Below are positions 26,785 through 36,810 of a stretch of 64,000 bases of DNA, one piece after another. Origin of the DNA: Wallacemonas rigidus (lineage: Eukaryota; Euglenozoa; Kinetoplastea; Trypanosomatida; Trypanosomatidae). The notes beneath the pieces are model-generated. The model made no database searches, was not told the DNA's origin, and worked only from the letters and a program-made list of their open reading frames with translations. The first letter of the stretch is position 1, and the number at the start of each line of letters is the position of its first letter. The position numbers and the translations under genes were made by a program. The stretch is taken from the NCBI GenBank assembly GCA_030849045.1, contig JASAOL010000613.1, positions 558,001 through 622,000 on the forward strand, in the 5' to 3' direction.

Positions 26785-28650
26785 ATGGGCGTCAAAGGAC
26801 TGTGGGGGTACCTTGAGCACCACCACGTTGTGTACGAGTACCCAAGCCGCTCCTCACAGAAGAACTTCGAGAAGAATGGCATTCCGTACGCGTTACGCCC
26901 TGAGCACCTGTTCGTGGACATGAACGCGGTGCTGCACACATCTTACTCGGCCAAGAAGCCAACCACAAAGGACACACTCATTGCGGTGTACGCGCACCTA
27001 GAAGAAATACTGCGCCGTGTGCAGCCATCTGTGTCCATGGTGCTAGTGTTTGATGGCCCTGCTCCGCACGCGAAAATTACGGAGCAGAAGCAGCGAAGAT
27101 GCAGTTTGCCGTGCCAGGCTCCCTCGCTAGGCCCGGCCACGGCCACCGCCACCGCGGGACCGCGTCGTGACGGCGACGAGGCTCCCCTATACACGTGCGA
27201 CTTGGTGCGCAAAGCAGTCCCACTCCGCACAGAGGAGATCGTGACGGGCTCTGAGTTCGTGTACGCGTGCGAAGAGGTGGCCATTCGATTTCTGCAGGAT
27301 GCGGCGACCAAAGGACTTCGCACGTGGAAACGCGAGCTCCTGAGCCGGTCGTCGGAGCCTGGTGAGGGCGAGGTCAAGATCTCCCGGTACATCCGTCACC
27401 TGTACGAAACCGACTTGGCGAGCGGCGCGTACAAGGACGACGACGCTATCACGATCATCGGCAACGACTCCGACTTGGTGATCGTGTCCATGTGCGCCAT
27501 TCCGTACCGCTTTTTCACGCTGATGGATCCGTGCGACTACGGCCTCACGTCCATTTCTGAGCTGTTGACGCACTGGGCTCAGGCGGTGCCCAACCCACCC
27601 CTCCCGGATGCAATCCTCCGGTCGTACCGCATCGACTTTGCTTTTCTGATGCTACTGGCCGGATGCGATTATTATGAGGGCGTGCGCAACACAGCCATTA
27701 ACTTGTGGCGCGTCTACCGAGACCTGCGCGCGAACAAGGGCTACTTTCGGCGCCCCCTCATCCATGGGCCAACCTTCGAGGTCGACGCCGAGCTGCTGCG
27801 ACGCATCCTCGCCCGCGATGGGCCTCTGATGGCACATGTTGTGACCTCCAAAAGCAAGCGCGCTTCGGCAAAGGCGCAGCTGCGCGGTGGTACGCAGGGC
27901 AGCGCAGAGGACGGTTTATTACTCCTGCGCGCGGCCTTGTGGAACTTGAAGGGCTACGTGTGTGGCGGGTGCGTGGACTACGGCTTCCGTGTGCACCAGA
28001 ACGGCCAGCCCTCCGTCGGGTCGCTCCGGGCCGCCGTGCAGCGGAGTGGCCTAGGGTCCAAGATGGGGGCGGGCTTTGTGGCGGTCCGATCGAAAGGTGG
28101 GATGCAGAGTGCCAGCAACGGCACCAAGACGGTGGCGGCAGTTGAGCCCGTTGTGGTCACGTCCACGGAGAACAAGGATGCCGAGCACGAGGCGGAGCTT
28201 GGTGCTGTGTCAGATGAGAGCAGGGCGCCGTTGACGGCTCTGGGCCACTGTGTTGCTGTCCTCGGTGTGCGCGGCCATTTCTCACCCGAGGTTGTGCGTG
28301 CTATACGCGCGTGCACATCAGACGATGGCGCCAAACTGACAACAGGGACGTCAGCAAATGCGCTTGTGAGCACGGCACGCAGCGTTGTCGCCGAGCTGCA
28401 AAGGGCGAGGTTGACGCGAGCTGAACAGGCGCTCGCGCAGTGGGGCGTCGACGCGCTTGGCGAACCGGTCAAGCTTGTGCCGACCGCCTCGGATGCCGTG
28501 TTCATGACCTTGGCGCGTCCACCGCCAGCACCTCCACGGCCGGCAAAGCGGGAGCAATCTGATGCGCAGCGGCAAGAACAGCTCGTGGACTCTGCTGCAA
28601 GCGACACTGACTCCGATGGAGACGAACCGGTGGCGGCACTGTCTCCGTAA
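26785..28650 (+). CDS. XRN: XRN-family 5'-3' exoribonuclease
   Basis: A 621-aa protein with the complete XRN catalytic core; the family degrades 5'-monophosphorylated RNA processively. It starts with the family hallmark MGVKGLWGYL. Active-site motifs follow in order: HLFVDMNAVLH, VLVFDGPAPHAKITEQKQRR, the EPGEGEVKI acidic segment, IIGNDSDLVIVSM and MLLAGCDYYEGV. Acidic metal-binding residues are present in each. At 621 aa it lacks the long C-terminal extension of cytoplasmic XRN1. It matches the size of the shorter trypanosomatid paralogues (XRNB-XRND); which one it is cannot be decided here. The C-terminus is Ala/Glu/Ser-rich and probably disordered. The frame extends upstream through a GTG at 26707, but the acceptor and homology favour ATG 26785. 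Confidence 0.93.
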   Translation: MGVKGLWGYLEHHHVVYEYPSRSSQKNFEKNGIPYALRPEHLFVDMNAVLHTSYSAKKPTTKDTLIAVYAHLEEILRRVQPSVSMVLVFDGPAPHAKITEQKQRRCSLPCQAPSLGPATATATAGPRRDGDEAPLYTCDLVRKAVPLRTEEIVTGSEFVYACEEVAIRFLQDAATKGLRTWKRELLSRSSEPGEGEVKISRYIRHLYETDLASGAYKDDDAITIIGNDSDLVIVSMCAIPYRFFTLMDPCDYGLTSISELLTHWAQAVPNPPLPDAILRSYRIDFAFLMLLAGCDYYEGVRNTAINLWRVYRDLRANKGYFRRPLIHGPTFEVDAELLRRILARDGPLMAHVVTSKSKRASAKAQLRGGTQGSAEDGLLLLRAALWNLKGYVCGGCVDYGFRVHQNGQPSVGSLRAAVQRSGLGSKMGAGFVAVRSKGGMQSASNGTKTVAAVEPVVVTSTENKDAEHEAELGAVSDESRAPLTALGHCVAVLGVRGHFSPEVVRAIRACTSDDGAKLTTGTSANALVSTARSVVAELQRARLTRAEQALAQWGVDALGEPVKLVPTASDAVFMTLARPPPAPPRPAKREQSDAQRQEQLVDSAASDTDSDGDEPVAALSP

Positions 28651-29136
28651 GGTGCCTCGCCGCGAAGACCAGACCCAGCTGGCGAGCAGGCCACTGAGCG
28701 GATGAACCTCATCGAATAAACGAAAACAAGATATAAGACCGAATCTGACGTGAGGTGAGGAAACACAACGGCCAGCTTTTGTGGGCGCGGCCATCAACGA
28801 TCACTGTACTGTCAGGAAGAAACAAAGGGGTACCTTGGCAACAACAGCGCGTGCTGAAAATCGGGATGATAAGCGGCGCGGGGAAGAAGAGAATGACAAT
28901 AAAATTCGTGTTTACCGATGTGACCGTGCAAACGGCTCTCCACTTCTCACACTGCCTCCTCTTACTTGTCTCTTTATTTCGGTCTTCTTTTCTTTTCTTT
29001 TTCTTTTTCTCTTCTTCTTCTTTCTCAGCTAGGCCAACTCTCGGAACGTTGCACACTACGCAACTCTACCAACACACGATCCAAGCCTCACACAAAAAAA
29101 AAAAAAAACAGCCACTCAAACAAGGAATAAAGCAAC
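28651..29136 (+). other. Intergenic region
   Basis: 3' UTR, a strong polypyrimidine tract (about 28969-29025) and an A16 run in the 5' UTR of the next gene. No gene was seen. Confidence 0.7.
29027..29028 (+). other. Strong spliced-leader acceptor
   Basis: Almost 50 nt of T/C (ending cttcttcttctttctc) precede this AG, the clearest acceptor in the window. The first ATG downstream is 29137. Confidence 0.75.
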
Positions 29137-30081
29137 ATGAACGCGGCTGCGTGGCACGACGCGTACGCGTGGTCCACAGCGGACTCGGTGCATCTGTCAG
29201 GTGTACTCATGCTGGCGGTGTTTGTGCTTGTGTTTGTCTGCTCGCACGTGAATGATAACTACTCATGGGTGGATCGGTCGTGGTCTATCGTGCCTGTCGT
29301 GTACGCGTGGATTCACGCCGCGTACGCACACCGCGACCGTCCGGCCACCTCCAGCGTCCTTCTCTCCAAGAACTTGGTTTTCACCGGCGTGATCACCGTG
29401 TGGGGTGTGCGTCTCACGTTCAACTTTTTCCGTCGCGGCGGCTACTTCCGCGGTGGTGAGGACTACCGCTGGAATCATGTCCGCACGTGGCCCGTCCTGC
29501 GCTCCGTGCAGTGGGTGTGGGTGCTGTTCAACCTGCTGGTCATCTCGCTGTTTCAAACGGTTCTTCTCTGGGCGATCACGCTTCCTCTGTGCGCCATCCC
29601 CACCACCCGCATGGTGACCCGTGACTGGTTCTTTGTGGCCTTCATCGTGGCCTGCATTGCGCTGGAAGCCAAGTGCGACAACGAGCAGTGGCGGTACCAA
29701 AACCGCAAGCGTCAGCCGGAGGCGGTGGCGCAGGATCCCACGCTGCGCTTCGGCTTCTGCGTGACGGGTGTGTTTGGGTACAGCCGGCACCTGAACGTCG
29801 CCTGCGAGTCGAGCATCTGGATTGGCTTGGCGCTGGCGGCGTACAGCCAGTCGTGGCAGTGGCTGCCGTGGTGGCAGGTGGCGGGGTGCGTGGTTCTGCA
29901 GTTGCTCACGCTCTTTTCGACTGGCGTCATCACTGAGCATTTGACCAAGCAGAAGTACCCTCTCTATGCCATCTACCAGTCCACCACGCCGATGCTGTGG
30001 CCCGCCGCGTACTCCACCACGCAGCGTACGCTCTTCCTGCTGAACCGCGCGGAGGAAGAGGCCCACGTGAAGCACAAGTAG
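29137..30081 (+). CDS. DUF1295 multi-pass membrane protein (steroid 5-alpha-reductase-like)
   Basis: A 314-aa integral membrane protein of the DUF1295 family, related to the C-terminal domain of steroid 5-alpha-reductases; the physiological substrate is unknown. Six or seven hydrophobic segments are visible, beginning with GVLMLAVFVLVFVCSHV. Family motifs include NYSWVDRSWSIVPVVYAW, VWGVRLTFNFFRRGGY with the following GGEDYRW, and FGFCVTGVFGYSRHLNVACE near residue 215. In many relatives that last motif reads SRHPNYFGE; here Pro and Phe-Gly are replaced while the Arg-His and Glu remain. The C-terminus ends in charged residues after LTKQKYPLYAIYQ. It is the last gene of the rightward cluster. 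Confidence 0.88.
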   Translation: MNAAAWHDAYAWSTADSVHLSGVLMLAVFVLVFVCSHVNDNYSWVDRSWSIVPVVYAWIHAAYAHRDRPATSSVLLSKNLVFTGVITVWGVRLTFNFFRRGGYFRGGEDYRWNHVRTWPVLRSVQWVWVLFNLLVISLFQTVLLWAITLPLCAIPTTRMVTRDWFFVAFIVACIALEAKCDNEQWRYQNRKRQPEAVAQDPTLRFGFCVTGVFGYSRHLNVACESSIWIGLALAAYSQSWQWLPWWQVAGCVVLQLLTLFSTGVITEHLTKQKYPLYAIYQSTTPMLWPAAYSTTQRTLFLLNRAEEEAHVKHK

Positions 30082-30866
30082 CCTAGTTGGTGTCGAAGAA
30101 CGGAGAAGAAGACACTACGCCTTCTATACGCCCCTGTACCTACATATACCCACAACCTCTGTTTTTTTTTGTTTTTCGGCTTTTCGATATAAAAAGGAAA
30201 AGTGACATGAACATTAGCTGCCGCGCACAACGACAGCAACAACAACAACAAAAAAGAAACATTCAATCTCGTGAGGGGTGCTACGCTGACTTCCCTCGTC
30301 AAGCGACCCCGTCTTCCCACAGTGCATGCTCACCCTGACTGGCCTGCCTCTCATTTCATCTCCCCGCTTTCTCTCCCCGCGGCCCTTTCGCCGTTCTTTT
30401 CCCCTTCTGGCCTGCGGGTCACCGCCCTCTGCGGCGTGGGCCTGGCCCGAGGGGTCCCTCCGCCCCGCCCCCAGGCGTGCCGGGTGCCCCAGGCCGCACC
30501 CCCGTCCTCGCGGGAAAGCGCCCCCCCCCCCAAAAAAAAAGACGCGCAACAAGTCGAGGTGGGAAGAGGGGAGGGGGATGGGTAATTTTACTGTTTGCGT
30601 GGATGCGTTGCGATGCGAAGAGGTGCAGCATGGTGTCGCGCAGCGACTTGGACTGGGTCGCGGAGCGTGCCGCTGAGAGAGGCGCATCCGCGCCCTTCGA
30701 TATCGAACGTATATTCTGAATTCCGGCTCTCTTCAATCCTTTTTTTTTTTTCTGTTTCGTGTGTGTGTTGTGTTTGGCAAGCAAGCTATCACATGTCCGA
30801 GAAGGAAAAACACGACTGCTCACTGACGGAACAGTTCGTGCCGAAGCGAAAAGACTCAAGAGAACG
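30082..30866. other. Convergent strand-switch region
   Basis: The stop codons of the last rightward gene (30081) and the last leftward gene (30867) face each other across 785 nt. Convergent switches are sites of RNA polymerase II termination in trypanosomatids, often marked by base J and H3.V; those marks cannot be seen in sequence. The region holds a GC-rich block (30411-30531), a C11-A9 junction and T-rich stretches. No tRNA or other RNA gene was recognised. Confidence 0.85.
30411..30531 (-). other. GC-rich block with G-quadruplex potential
   Basis: About 120 nt of very high GC stand out from the AT-richer flanks. The minus strand carries repeated G runs. At 30446-30472 four runs (5, 4, 3 and 3 G) lie within 27 nt, and an 11-G run sits at 30521-30531. 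Short inverted repeats such as GGGCCTGGCCC (30438-30448) also occur. It may aid polymerase pausing or termination, which is inference from position. Confidence 0.7.
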
Positions 30867-33800
30867 TTAAATATCCCACGATGGATCCTCCTCGCACAGA
30901 GGAATGTCGAGCTCGACGACGGCGGCCTCGCCACAAATGACACAATCCACCTGGACGAGCTCTTCCAGAGAACACACGCCATCCAGCACGTACGGAGCGA
31001 TGCCCTCATCGGTGAAGAACGCTTCGAGTCCACCCATCTCTTCCAGCCGCGCGGCGGCACAGGACTCATGCACCACGTGCTGGCAAGATGGATAGAGCAC
31101 GTACGGCTGCGCGCCTTGCAAAAGCGGGCGACTGCACAACAGGCACCGCTGGTGGCCTGCCACATAGCCGTACTGGTGACGCAGCCGACTCAGCTCCGCC
31201 TTGACTGCCTCGGCTGTTTGGTACGCCTCATCCTGCCGCCGGCGAAGGGTGGCGCCTTCGTTGGTGTAGCGGTCCAAGTTCGCCATCAGCACGCCCTTGA
31301 GCTCTTGCACGACTGTGTCATCGGAGACTTTGCCGAGGACGTCGTCGAGGTGCAGCACCTGACCCGAGTCCTCCACAACCCCAAGCGCGGCCTGCACGCC
31401 GCGCTGCTGCATCGCGTACTCCGCGGTGAGAAGCCACAGACGCTTCAGCGTCTCATCGCTGACCTTGCCCCCAACACCCCGCAGGATATCCTCTGCTTGC
31501 GAAAGACCTGGCCACGACAGCTGGTGCGGTTCGGTGACACTCGATGCCGTCGCCGCCTTGGGGGCCTGCCGCAGTGCCATCTTCACCGCGTCCTCGTAGA
31601 GCCGCAGCTGCTTGTACAGGAGGATGCACGCCTGCGCATTGCCGTGGCGGAGACACTGACGTAGGGCATAATTGTGATCGTAGAAGAGCGAGGCGCTAAT
31701 GAATTCTTCAAGACGATCAACGTCGTGCAGCTTCGCGAGGAGCACGAGGTAGAACGTGTGCACCGCTGTGGAGACGCAGTGAAACCGCGCGAGGCCCTGC
31801 TCCAGCAGCACCACCACTTGGTGCTCGTCGTTGCCCTCCACTTCATTCAGCGACGGGTCGTACCGTGCCATGGCGGGCAGCAGCCGCTCCAGGTCCAGCA
31901 GCTGCGGGCGGCCTGCCTGCTCGTCCTTGAACATGGTACGCAGCATGGCCGTCACCAGCCCCACAGGCCTCTCCACCATAAGTGCCGATGCGTGTGTATA
32001 CCACACCGCAGCCATCTCTGGTCGCCCTGCGCTGTACTTGGCGAGCACCTCCACCGCCCTGTCGTAGTTTCCCAGCGCCACGTGATACGCCACAACATAC
32101 GCGTGCTGCCCTGTAAGCGTCGCCAGCCGAAGCGCACACGCCTGTCGCCCCTGCGTCTCCAACTCATGAAGAACCAGAGCGGAGAAACCCGGGGCGGCGA
32201 ACAGGCGCGGTGCCGCGGCGGCCGCACGGACGAGGAACACTTCCAGCGCTGTGCCCTCGCGGTCCCCTGTGGCCGTTGCTCGTGTCGTTCGCGCACCACT
32301 TGCCGTGTCAGCGTCGTTGCGGGGACTTTTCTCCGTGTCCGGCGATGATGTGTGCGCGTGCTTGGTCACCACGTCCAGCAACTCTACGACAATGAGGGCC
32401 GCCAGGACAGCGAGCTGCGGCAGCAGACCAGCCGCCCCGCCACCGACAGAACCTGCGTTGGACGGATTGGGCTGTATCGCCTCATGTGAAGGTGGTGGAG
32501 ATGCCGATGGTGACGCCTTGCCGCGCTTAGACACCGATTGTTCGTACAACCGCGCCAGCCGATAGAATCGCTTGGTCAAGAATTCCGTCAAGACCGACGG
32601 CGTTGCGATGGCGCGGAGGAGACCGCACACCTCGTCGAACCAATCACAGGTTGCCCAGATGGTCGTTGCCTTCTCCTCGTCGCGACATTGCTCCAAGAAG
32701 AACCGCCCACGAAGATACTGAACCAGGCTGTGTGCGGCCGGCTGACCCTGTGCGAGCTGGTGTGCGGCGTGAAACAGACGCGCTCGTAGCGTCAGTGAGT
32801 GCCTTCCTGCATCGACCGCGCGCTCGAGGAAGAGCCGCCACTGTCGGCGGTGCTCAGCTTCTACCCGCAGGGACCAGAGCTGGCGCTCACTGTACACGTA
32901 CAGCTTGCGTTCGTCGGCGTCACGGAACAACCCCGACAACGCCAGGCTCTGACGGCCATTGCGGAACGGATCGAATCGCACACGCGATAGAATCTCCGCC
33001 AACTGAACGCCTTGCTCACGTCTGCGGCCTCCGCCGGACCCTGGCATGACACCCGCAGCGGACGACGACATGGTTTCCCAGCAGAGTCCAGGCGGTTGGT
33101 TCAGCACGATACAGCGCCGAGGAAACAGCAGCACAAGGTGGAATGCCATGGGCAGCACCATCAGGGGCGTGCCAGATGGGAACAGCGCTGCCGCGTCGCG
33201 GCCAGATGCGCTGTCCTTCTCACCACTCAATGGCATTCGTGGCGATGCCACCACTGTCCCGCCATCATCACGGCCGAGGCCTCCGAAAGGAATGAAATGC
33301 TCGCATGCAAAGAGAGTCGACGTGAGGGACGAGATCGATGGCGCAACGCCAGTTCCCACGCCGTCCTTTTCCGCCTGCTTCCCGCTGCCCGTCTCGCCGT
33401 CGTGTTGATGTGGTGCCGGCGAGGTCAGAACGCCGTGGAGCACACCGACACTATTCGCCCAAACGTATGCGTGCACAGGTGCAGTGCTCGATGGGCGAAA
33501 GACCGATAGGGTCCCCCAGCTTGGGGCCGTCGTCATCGCGGTTGTGCTCGCCACCTCGCGCACGTATGGGTACTCCTTCACCTCCCACGTCACCGTGCCA
33601 GACTCCAATGACGTGATGAGCTGCGCGACGACGCTGGCCGCGGCCGTAGTGGGCGACACGCCGGACTTGACGGCTGGTGTCGGTGCTGTGTGGCACGCAA
33701 CGCGGAACAGCTGAGAGGCGTTTGAGAGCATGTAGAAGCAGCCGCTCACGTCGCCGCTTGCTGACGTCTTGAGGGGCTCCAACAGAACGGAGGCGATTGG

Positions 33801-34556
33801 CAGTGTCGGCAACAGGTTGGGTGGCGATGGGAAACAGAGACACTGCACGCTGGGGCTCTTCCCGTTCACGCCCACCGCCAGCTCGATCAGCATAACGGTC
33901 GCATCGCGGTGACAGCCCACGAGGGCGTGGACGTACTCCACATTGGCGACTTCACGTTGTGTCTGCCCACACATCTCATTGGGCACCCACGCCACACACT
34001 CGCCCACAAGCACGTTCTGAGACACCGCCCTCGTCGCTGAAGCAGTCGACCCAGGAAACGCCGACGCGCCGCTCTGTGACCCGAGCCCACTCGTCGTGCG
34101 CAGACTTCGCGAGAACAGACTGTTACTGTGACTCGCGTCACCGGCGCCACTGCTGGTACTTGACGTCGCGGGGCCACTGGGCTGCAAACGAAACGAGGCA
34201 CGCACACGACGGTCATGTGGGGCGAAGTAGTGCACCTCTCCGTCACGCGAGAAGACGAAAAGATGAGCGCCTGATGGGTGGAGGAAGACTTTGTAGGGGT
34301 TCGGCACATGCTCCCGTCGCAGCACCGTATCGCTGTCCATCTCGCGTACGATAAGTGTTCCGGAAGAGTCGAGTGTGGCCCCTACGCCTGACTGGATGTC
34401 CATGGAAAGGAAGTGCTCATCGCTCGGTATGTCAACCAAGACAGAAGCGAGCTCAAACTGAGGAAAAGGGCCGAGATCATCTGCATTGTACAGAGCCTGC
34501 GTAGCAAAGCTGTCAGAGCGGCAGGCGCTCCGCTCAGATCGCTCCGCGAGCGCCAT
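30867..34556 (-). CDS. VPS18: Vps18, HOPS/CORVET tethering-complex subunit
   Basis: A 1,229-aa protein with Pep3/Vps18 architecture, acting with Vps11, Vps16 and Vps33 in tethering endosomes and lysosomes. An N-terminal beta-propeller region starts near residue 40 (LVDIPSDEHFLSMDIQSGVG) and spans about 550 residues. A helical solenoid with clathrin-repeat character follows (LARLYEQS to QQRGVQAALG). The C-terminus has a RING-like zinc-binding domain: CLLCSRPL, then YPSCQHVVHESC and DCVICGE. The propeller contains Ser/Gly/Thr-rich inserts. The ATG at 34556 lies 9 nt after a clear acceptor AG; the frame extends further upstream through CT and CA repeats that are not coding. It is the last gene of the leftward cluster. 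Confidence 0.87.
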   Translation of the reverse strand: MALAERSERSACRSDSFATQALYNADDLGPFPQFELASVLVDIPSDEHFLSMDIQSGVGATLDSSGTLIVREMDSDTVLRREHVPNPYKVFLHPSGAHLFVFSRDGEVHYFAPHDRRVRASFRLQPSGPATSSTSSGAGDASHSNSLFSRSLRTTSGLGSQSGASAFPGSTASATRAVSQNVLVGECVAWVPNEMCGQTQREVANVEYVHALVGCHRDATVMLIELAVGVNGKSPSVQCLCFPSPPNLLPTLPIASVLLEPLKTSASGDVSGCFYMLSNASQLFRVACHTAPTPAVKSGVSPTTAAASVVAQLITSLESGTVTWEVKEYPYVREVASTTAMTTAPSWGTLSVFRPSSTAPVHAYVWANSVGVLHGVLTSPAPHQHDGETGSGKQAEKDGVGTGVAPSISSLTSTLFACEHFIPFGGLGRDDGGTVVASPRMPLSGEKDSASGRDAAALFPSGTPLMVLPMAFHLVLLFPRRCIVLNQPPGLCWETMSSSAAGVMPGSGGGRRREQGVQLAEILSRVRFDPFRNGRQSLALSGLFRDADERKLYVYSERQLWSLRVEAEHRRQWRLFLERAVDAGRHSLTLRARLFHAAHQLAQGQPAAHSLVQYLRGRFFLEQCRDEEKATTIWATCDWFDEVCGLLRAIATPSVLTEFLTKRFYRLARLYEQSVSKRGKASPSASPPPSHEAIQPNPSNAGSVGGGAAGLLPQLAVLAALIVVELLDVVTKHAHTSSPDTEKSPRNDADTASGARTTRATATGDREGTALEVFLVRAAAAAPRLFAAPGFSALVLHELETQGRQACALRLATLTGQHAYVVAYHVALGNYDRAVEVLAKYSAGRPEMAAVWYTHASALMVERPVGLVTAMLRTMFKDEQAGRPQLLDLERLLPAMARYDPSLNEVEGNDEHQVVVLLEQGLARFHCVSTAVHTFYLVLLAKLHDVDRLEEFISASLFYDHNYALRQCLRHGNAQACILLYKQLRLYEDAVKMALRQAPKAATASSVTEPHQLSWPGLSQAEDILRGVGGKVSDETLKRLWLLTAEYAMQQRGVQAALGVVEDSGQVLHLDDVLGKVSDDTVVQELKGVLMANLDRYTNEGATLRRRQDEAYQTAEAVKAELSRLRHQYGYVAGHQRCLLCSRPLLQGAQPYVLYPSCQHVVHESCAAARLEEMGGLEAFFTDEGIAPYVLDGVCSLEELVQVDCVICGEAAVVELDIPLCEEDPSWDI

Positions 34557-34565
34557 AGGAGAGTG

Positions 34566-34567
34566 CT
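34566..34567 (-). other. Probable spliced-leader acceptor for VPS18
   Basis: On the minus strand T/C tracts, then TATTCTTCTTGTCAG, end here. The ATG at 34556 follows after only 9 nt of 5' UTR. Confidence 0.65.
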
Positions 34568-34613
34568 GACAAGAAGAATAAGAAAGAAAAAAAAAAACAC
34601 GGCGAACTTGTGT

Positions 34614-34671
34614 GTATGTGTGTGTGTGAGCGAGCGAGAGAGAAAGAGAGAGAGAGAGCGGGGGGGGGGGG
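34614..34671. repeat. Compound microsatellite TG / GA / G10
   Basis: A plus-strand run of TGTG, then GAGCGAGCGAG, then GAGAGA and a G10 block. On the minus strand it supplies polypyrimidine sequence upstream of the VPS18 acceptor. Confidence 0.85.
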
Positions 34672-35711
34672 TAGTTGAAAGAGTCCAACGAATACCGACA
34701 TCGAACGATACAGAGGGTGTACGCCTCGGGGTGGGCCTGAAGCTATGATGTGCGGACGACCGTAGGGGCCGAGCATCGGAACCGCGAAAACAGGCGCAGC
34801 AGAGAGAAAAAAAAAAAACAAAAAAAAACAACAGATTCGCGGTCCATGTTGAGTGGTAGCTGTGTTACTTCTTGAGCACATTCTTTCGCTTTCCTCGTTG
34901 CAGATGATAGTACCAGAAAGGGGTGAGACAGAGACCCGACAATAGAAAACGTCCATGACGCAGGGGAAAAACCGGTACTCTTTCGTGGACTTTCGGGCGT
35001 TGCCTGTCACTGAGGGTAGTATAGACTGGAAGCCAGACAGGCCACGATTGCCACACACACAGACACAGACAGACACACACAGACACACTCAAACAGGAGC
35101 AGAAAATATCTCGGGATGCTGATGCTTCCACTCGCTTAATGGAGAAGCCGGCGGAACTCAAAGCATTCCTTCCAACAAACGAGCGCACCTTGACGCGACG
35201 TTGCGTTGGCGACAAGAACGAATGCGAACAATGGGGAAAGGTGGAAGAGAAGGAGAGAGATGAACACGCAGTGGCGGACCGACGCTAGAGCCGTCGAGAC
35301 ATCAAAAATGAGCGTGCGTGTGCGTCTGTCAGCACGCGACGTGCGATGAGGGAAGGGCCACAATTAACAGTGCCTCCTGTAATCGCGGCAGTGCACACTG
35401 TGGTACAATAGAAAGCAAGACTCACAAAAGCATGTGCACAGGCATGGTTCACTGAGCTTGTGGATTCATTTTACCACTCCCCACCGATCACGTATTCTTT
35501 CTTCATTATTATTTTTTTCGCAGATGCTTACGCTGGCGGATTAAGCTCAACGAAAGAAAACAGTGACAAAGAGAGAACGAGACACCCCCCCCCCCCAAGG
35601 TACGCAGCCGGAGAGCGGACAGGAACGGAAAACGAGACAAATAAGAAAAGAGACGAATCAGTGAAGAGAGCAAATAGCGAGCCAGCGCCATCATGGGTGC
35701 CGTCATCGTGG

Positions 35712-36317
35712 TCACAGAAACACATACAGCAACGCCACACAAAAGACGATCAGAAAAAACGGTACGTACGCGCGGATTGTGCGTCCGGTCGACACAAAAG
35801 ACCCGTGGAGGAACATGCCCGCTGCCGCTTTGACCGTGTCCAGGTGGCGTGCCTGGATTGTGTTTTCGTTGACGGCGGCGGACACGAAGGCGTGGCAGTT
35901 GTTCGTGAAGAGATTGTAGTGCTGCGTTTGTCGGAAGTGGTGCGTTGCACGTGCCAGCGCATCGTCGTACTGGCGGATCTCGGTGCGTATCTGCTCCACA
36001 ACCTCCGGTGGCATATCCCGCGGCGAACAGTTGTAGAAGGTCGGCACGTAGTCACGCGAAAGGTCCCAGTAGCGCACCACCTTGCCGAACAACATCCGAT
36101 CGCAGCCAATGCGGTAGTCCCCTTGGAAGTCGTAGATCTTACCTTGACTGTCACAAATGGCGATGTGCCCAATGAAGGGGAACAGCCAACTGAGAAGGGG
36201 GATGGTGGTCCACACCATGCAGAACGGGTAGTGCTCGTTCGCAGTGTCGATGCGCGGTGGCAATGGCATGGCGGCCAGAGGTTTGATGGGGGGAGCCGAC
36301 TCGACAAATGAGGACAT
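35712..36317 (-). CDS. TMEM222/RTE1-family (DUF778) membrane protein
   Basis: A 201-aa protein of the DUF778 family, which includes human TMEM222 and plant RTE1, a Golgi/ER protein affecting ethylene-receptor function. No enzymatic activity is established. The family signature appears at about residues 45-65 (WLFPFIGHIAICDSQG, then YDFQGDY). A second conserved block carries Asn-Asn-Cys-His (YNLFTNNCHAFVSAAVN). The conserved His and Cys resemble the arrangement in papain-like folds, but activity is not implied. A C-terminal hydrophobic segment (YVPFFLIVFCVALLYVFL) suggests tail anchoring. The ATG at 36317 is the first after a CT-rich acceptor region; a GTG lies 9 nt upstream in frame. Confidence 0.85.
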   Translation of the reverse strand: MSSFVESAPPIKPLAAMPLPPRIDTANEHYPFCMVWTTIPLLSWLFPFIGHIAICDSQGKIYDFQGDYRIGCDRMLFGKVVRYWDLSRDYVPTFYNCSPRDMPPEVVEQIRTEIRQYDDALARATHHFRQTQHYNLFTNNCHAFVSAAVNENTIQARHLDTVKAAAGMFLHGSFVSTGRTIRAYVPFFLIVFCVALLYVFL

Positions 36318-36810
36318 GGTGAGCACAGGAGTCCACGTGAGGTGTGTTGTGTGCCAAGTGGATCAATGAGCACGATAACTTTTTTTTCTTCGTGTGTTTG
36401 TGTGTTTGTGTGTTTTGCCGCCTTGGAGCTTTTGCGATCCTGGCCCCAGCACAGAGAGGAGAAGATAAGCGGGAGAGAGAGAGAGAGAGGGATGCCAAGT
36501 AAGGACAAAGGAAGGAAGAAGGAGGGGGCTCGCGCGGTGGAAGAGAGAGAGAGAGAGATGTCGCAAGCGCGGGCAAGATGTGAGTCACTAACAGCCTTAC
36601 CTCACCACAGCGCAGTGCAGGAACAGACGCTTCGCATCGGTTTTGACACTATTTCGTTGGCACATCAGAGTAGCGAGCAAGGCAAAGAAAGAACCGCAAA
36701 CGTCACTAAACGCCACACATGGACCTGACACGGAAGGACGAGCGAGGGCGAAAACAAACCAGAGGAACGTGGGCGTACTGGAAAGAAAAAGAAAATAATA
36801 CGGAAAACGT
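36318..36810 (-). other. Intergenic region
   Basis: Short spacer with two GA/CT microsatellites (36474-36489 and 36543-36558). The acceptor of the TMEM222-type gene is at 36440-36441. No gene was seen. Confidence 0.65.
36440..36441 (-). other. Probable spliced-leader acceptor for the TMEM222-type gene
   Basis: The minus-strand CT repeat and the tract cttatcttctcctctctgtg lead to GGGGCCAG. The first ATG downstream is 36317. Confidence 0.6.

Larger units (their letters stand above)
34557..35711 (-). other. 1.15-kb intergenic region
   Basis: Spacer between the TMEM222-type gene and VPS18. Contains a compound GT/GA/G microsatellite (34614-34671), A12 runs near 34809-34830 and a GACA/CACA stretch near 35054-35090. 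No gene was seen. Confidence 0.6.

Noticed and set aside
30082-30866. tRNA or 5S gene at the strand switch
   Set aside because: Such genes are common at switches, but I found no cloverleaf or A/B-box pair here on either strand.
34557-34688. N-terminal extension of Vps18 with Leu-Ser and Thr-His repeats
   Set aside because: These residues come from CT and CA microsatellites that form the acceptor tract of the gene.
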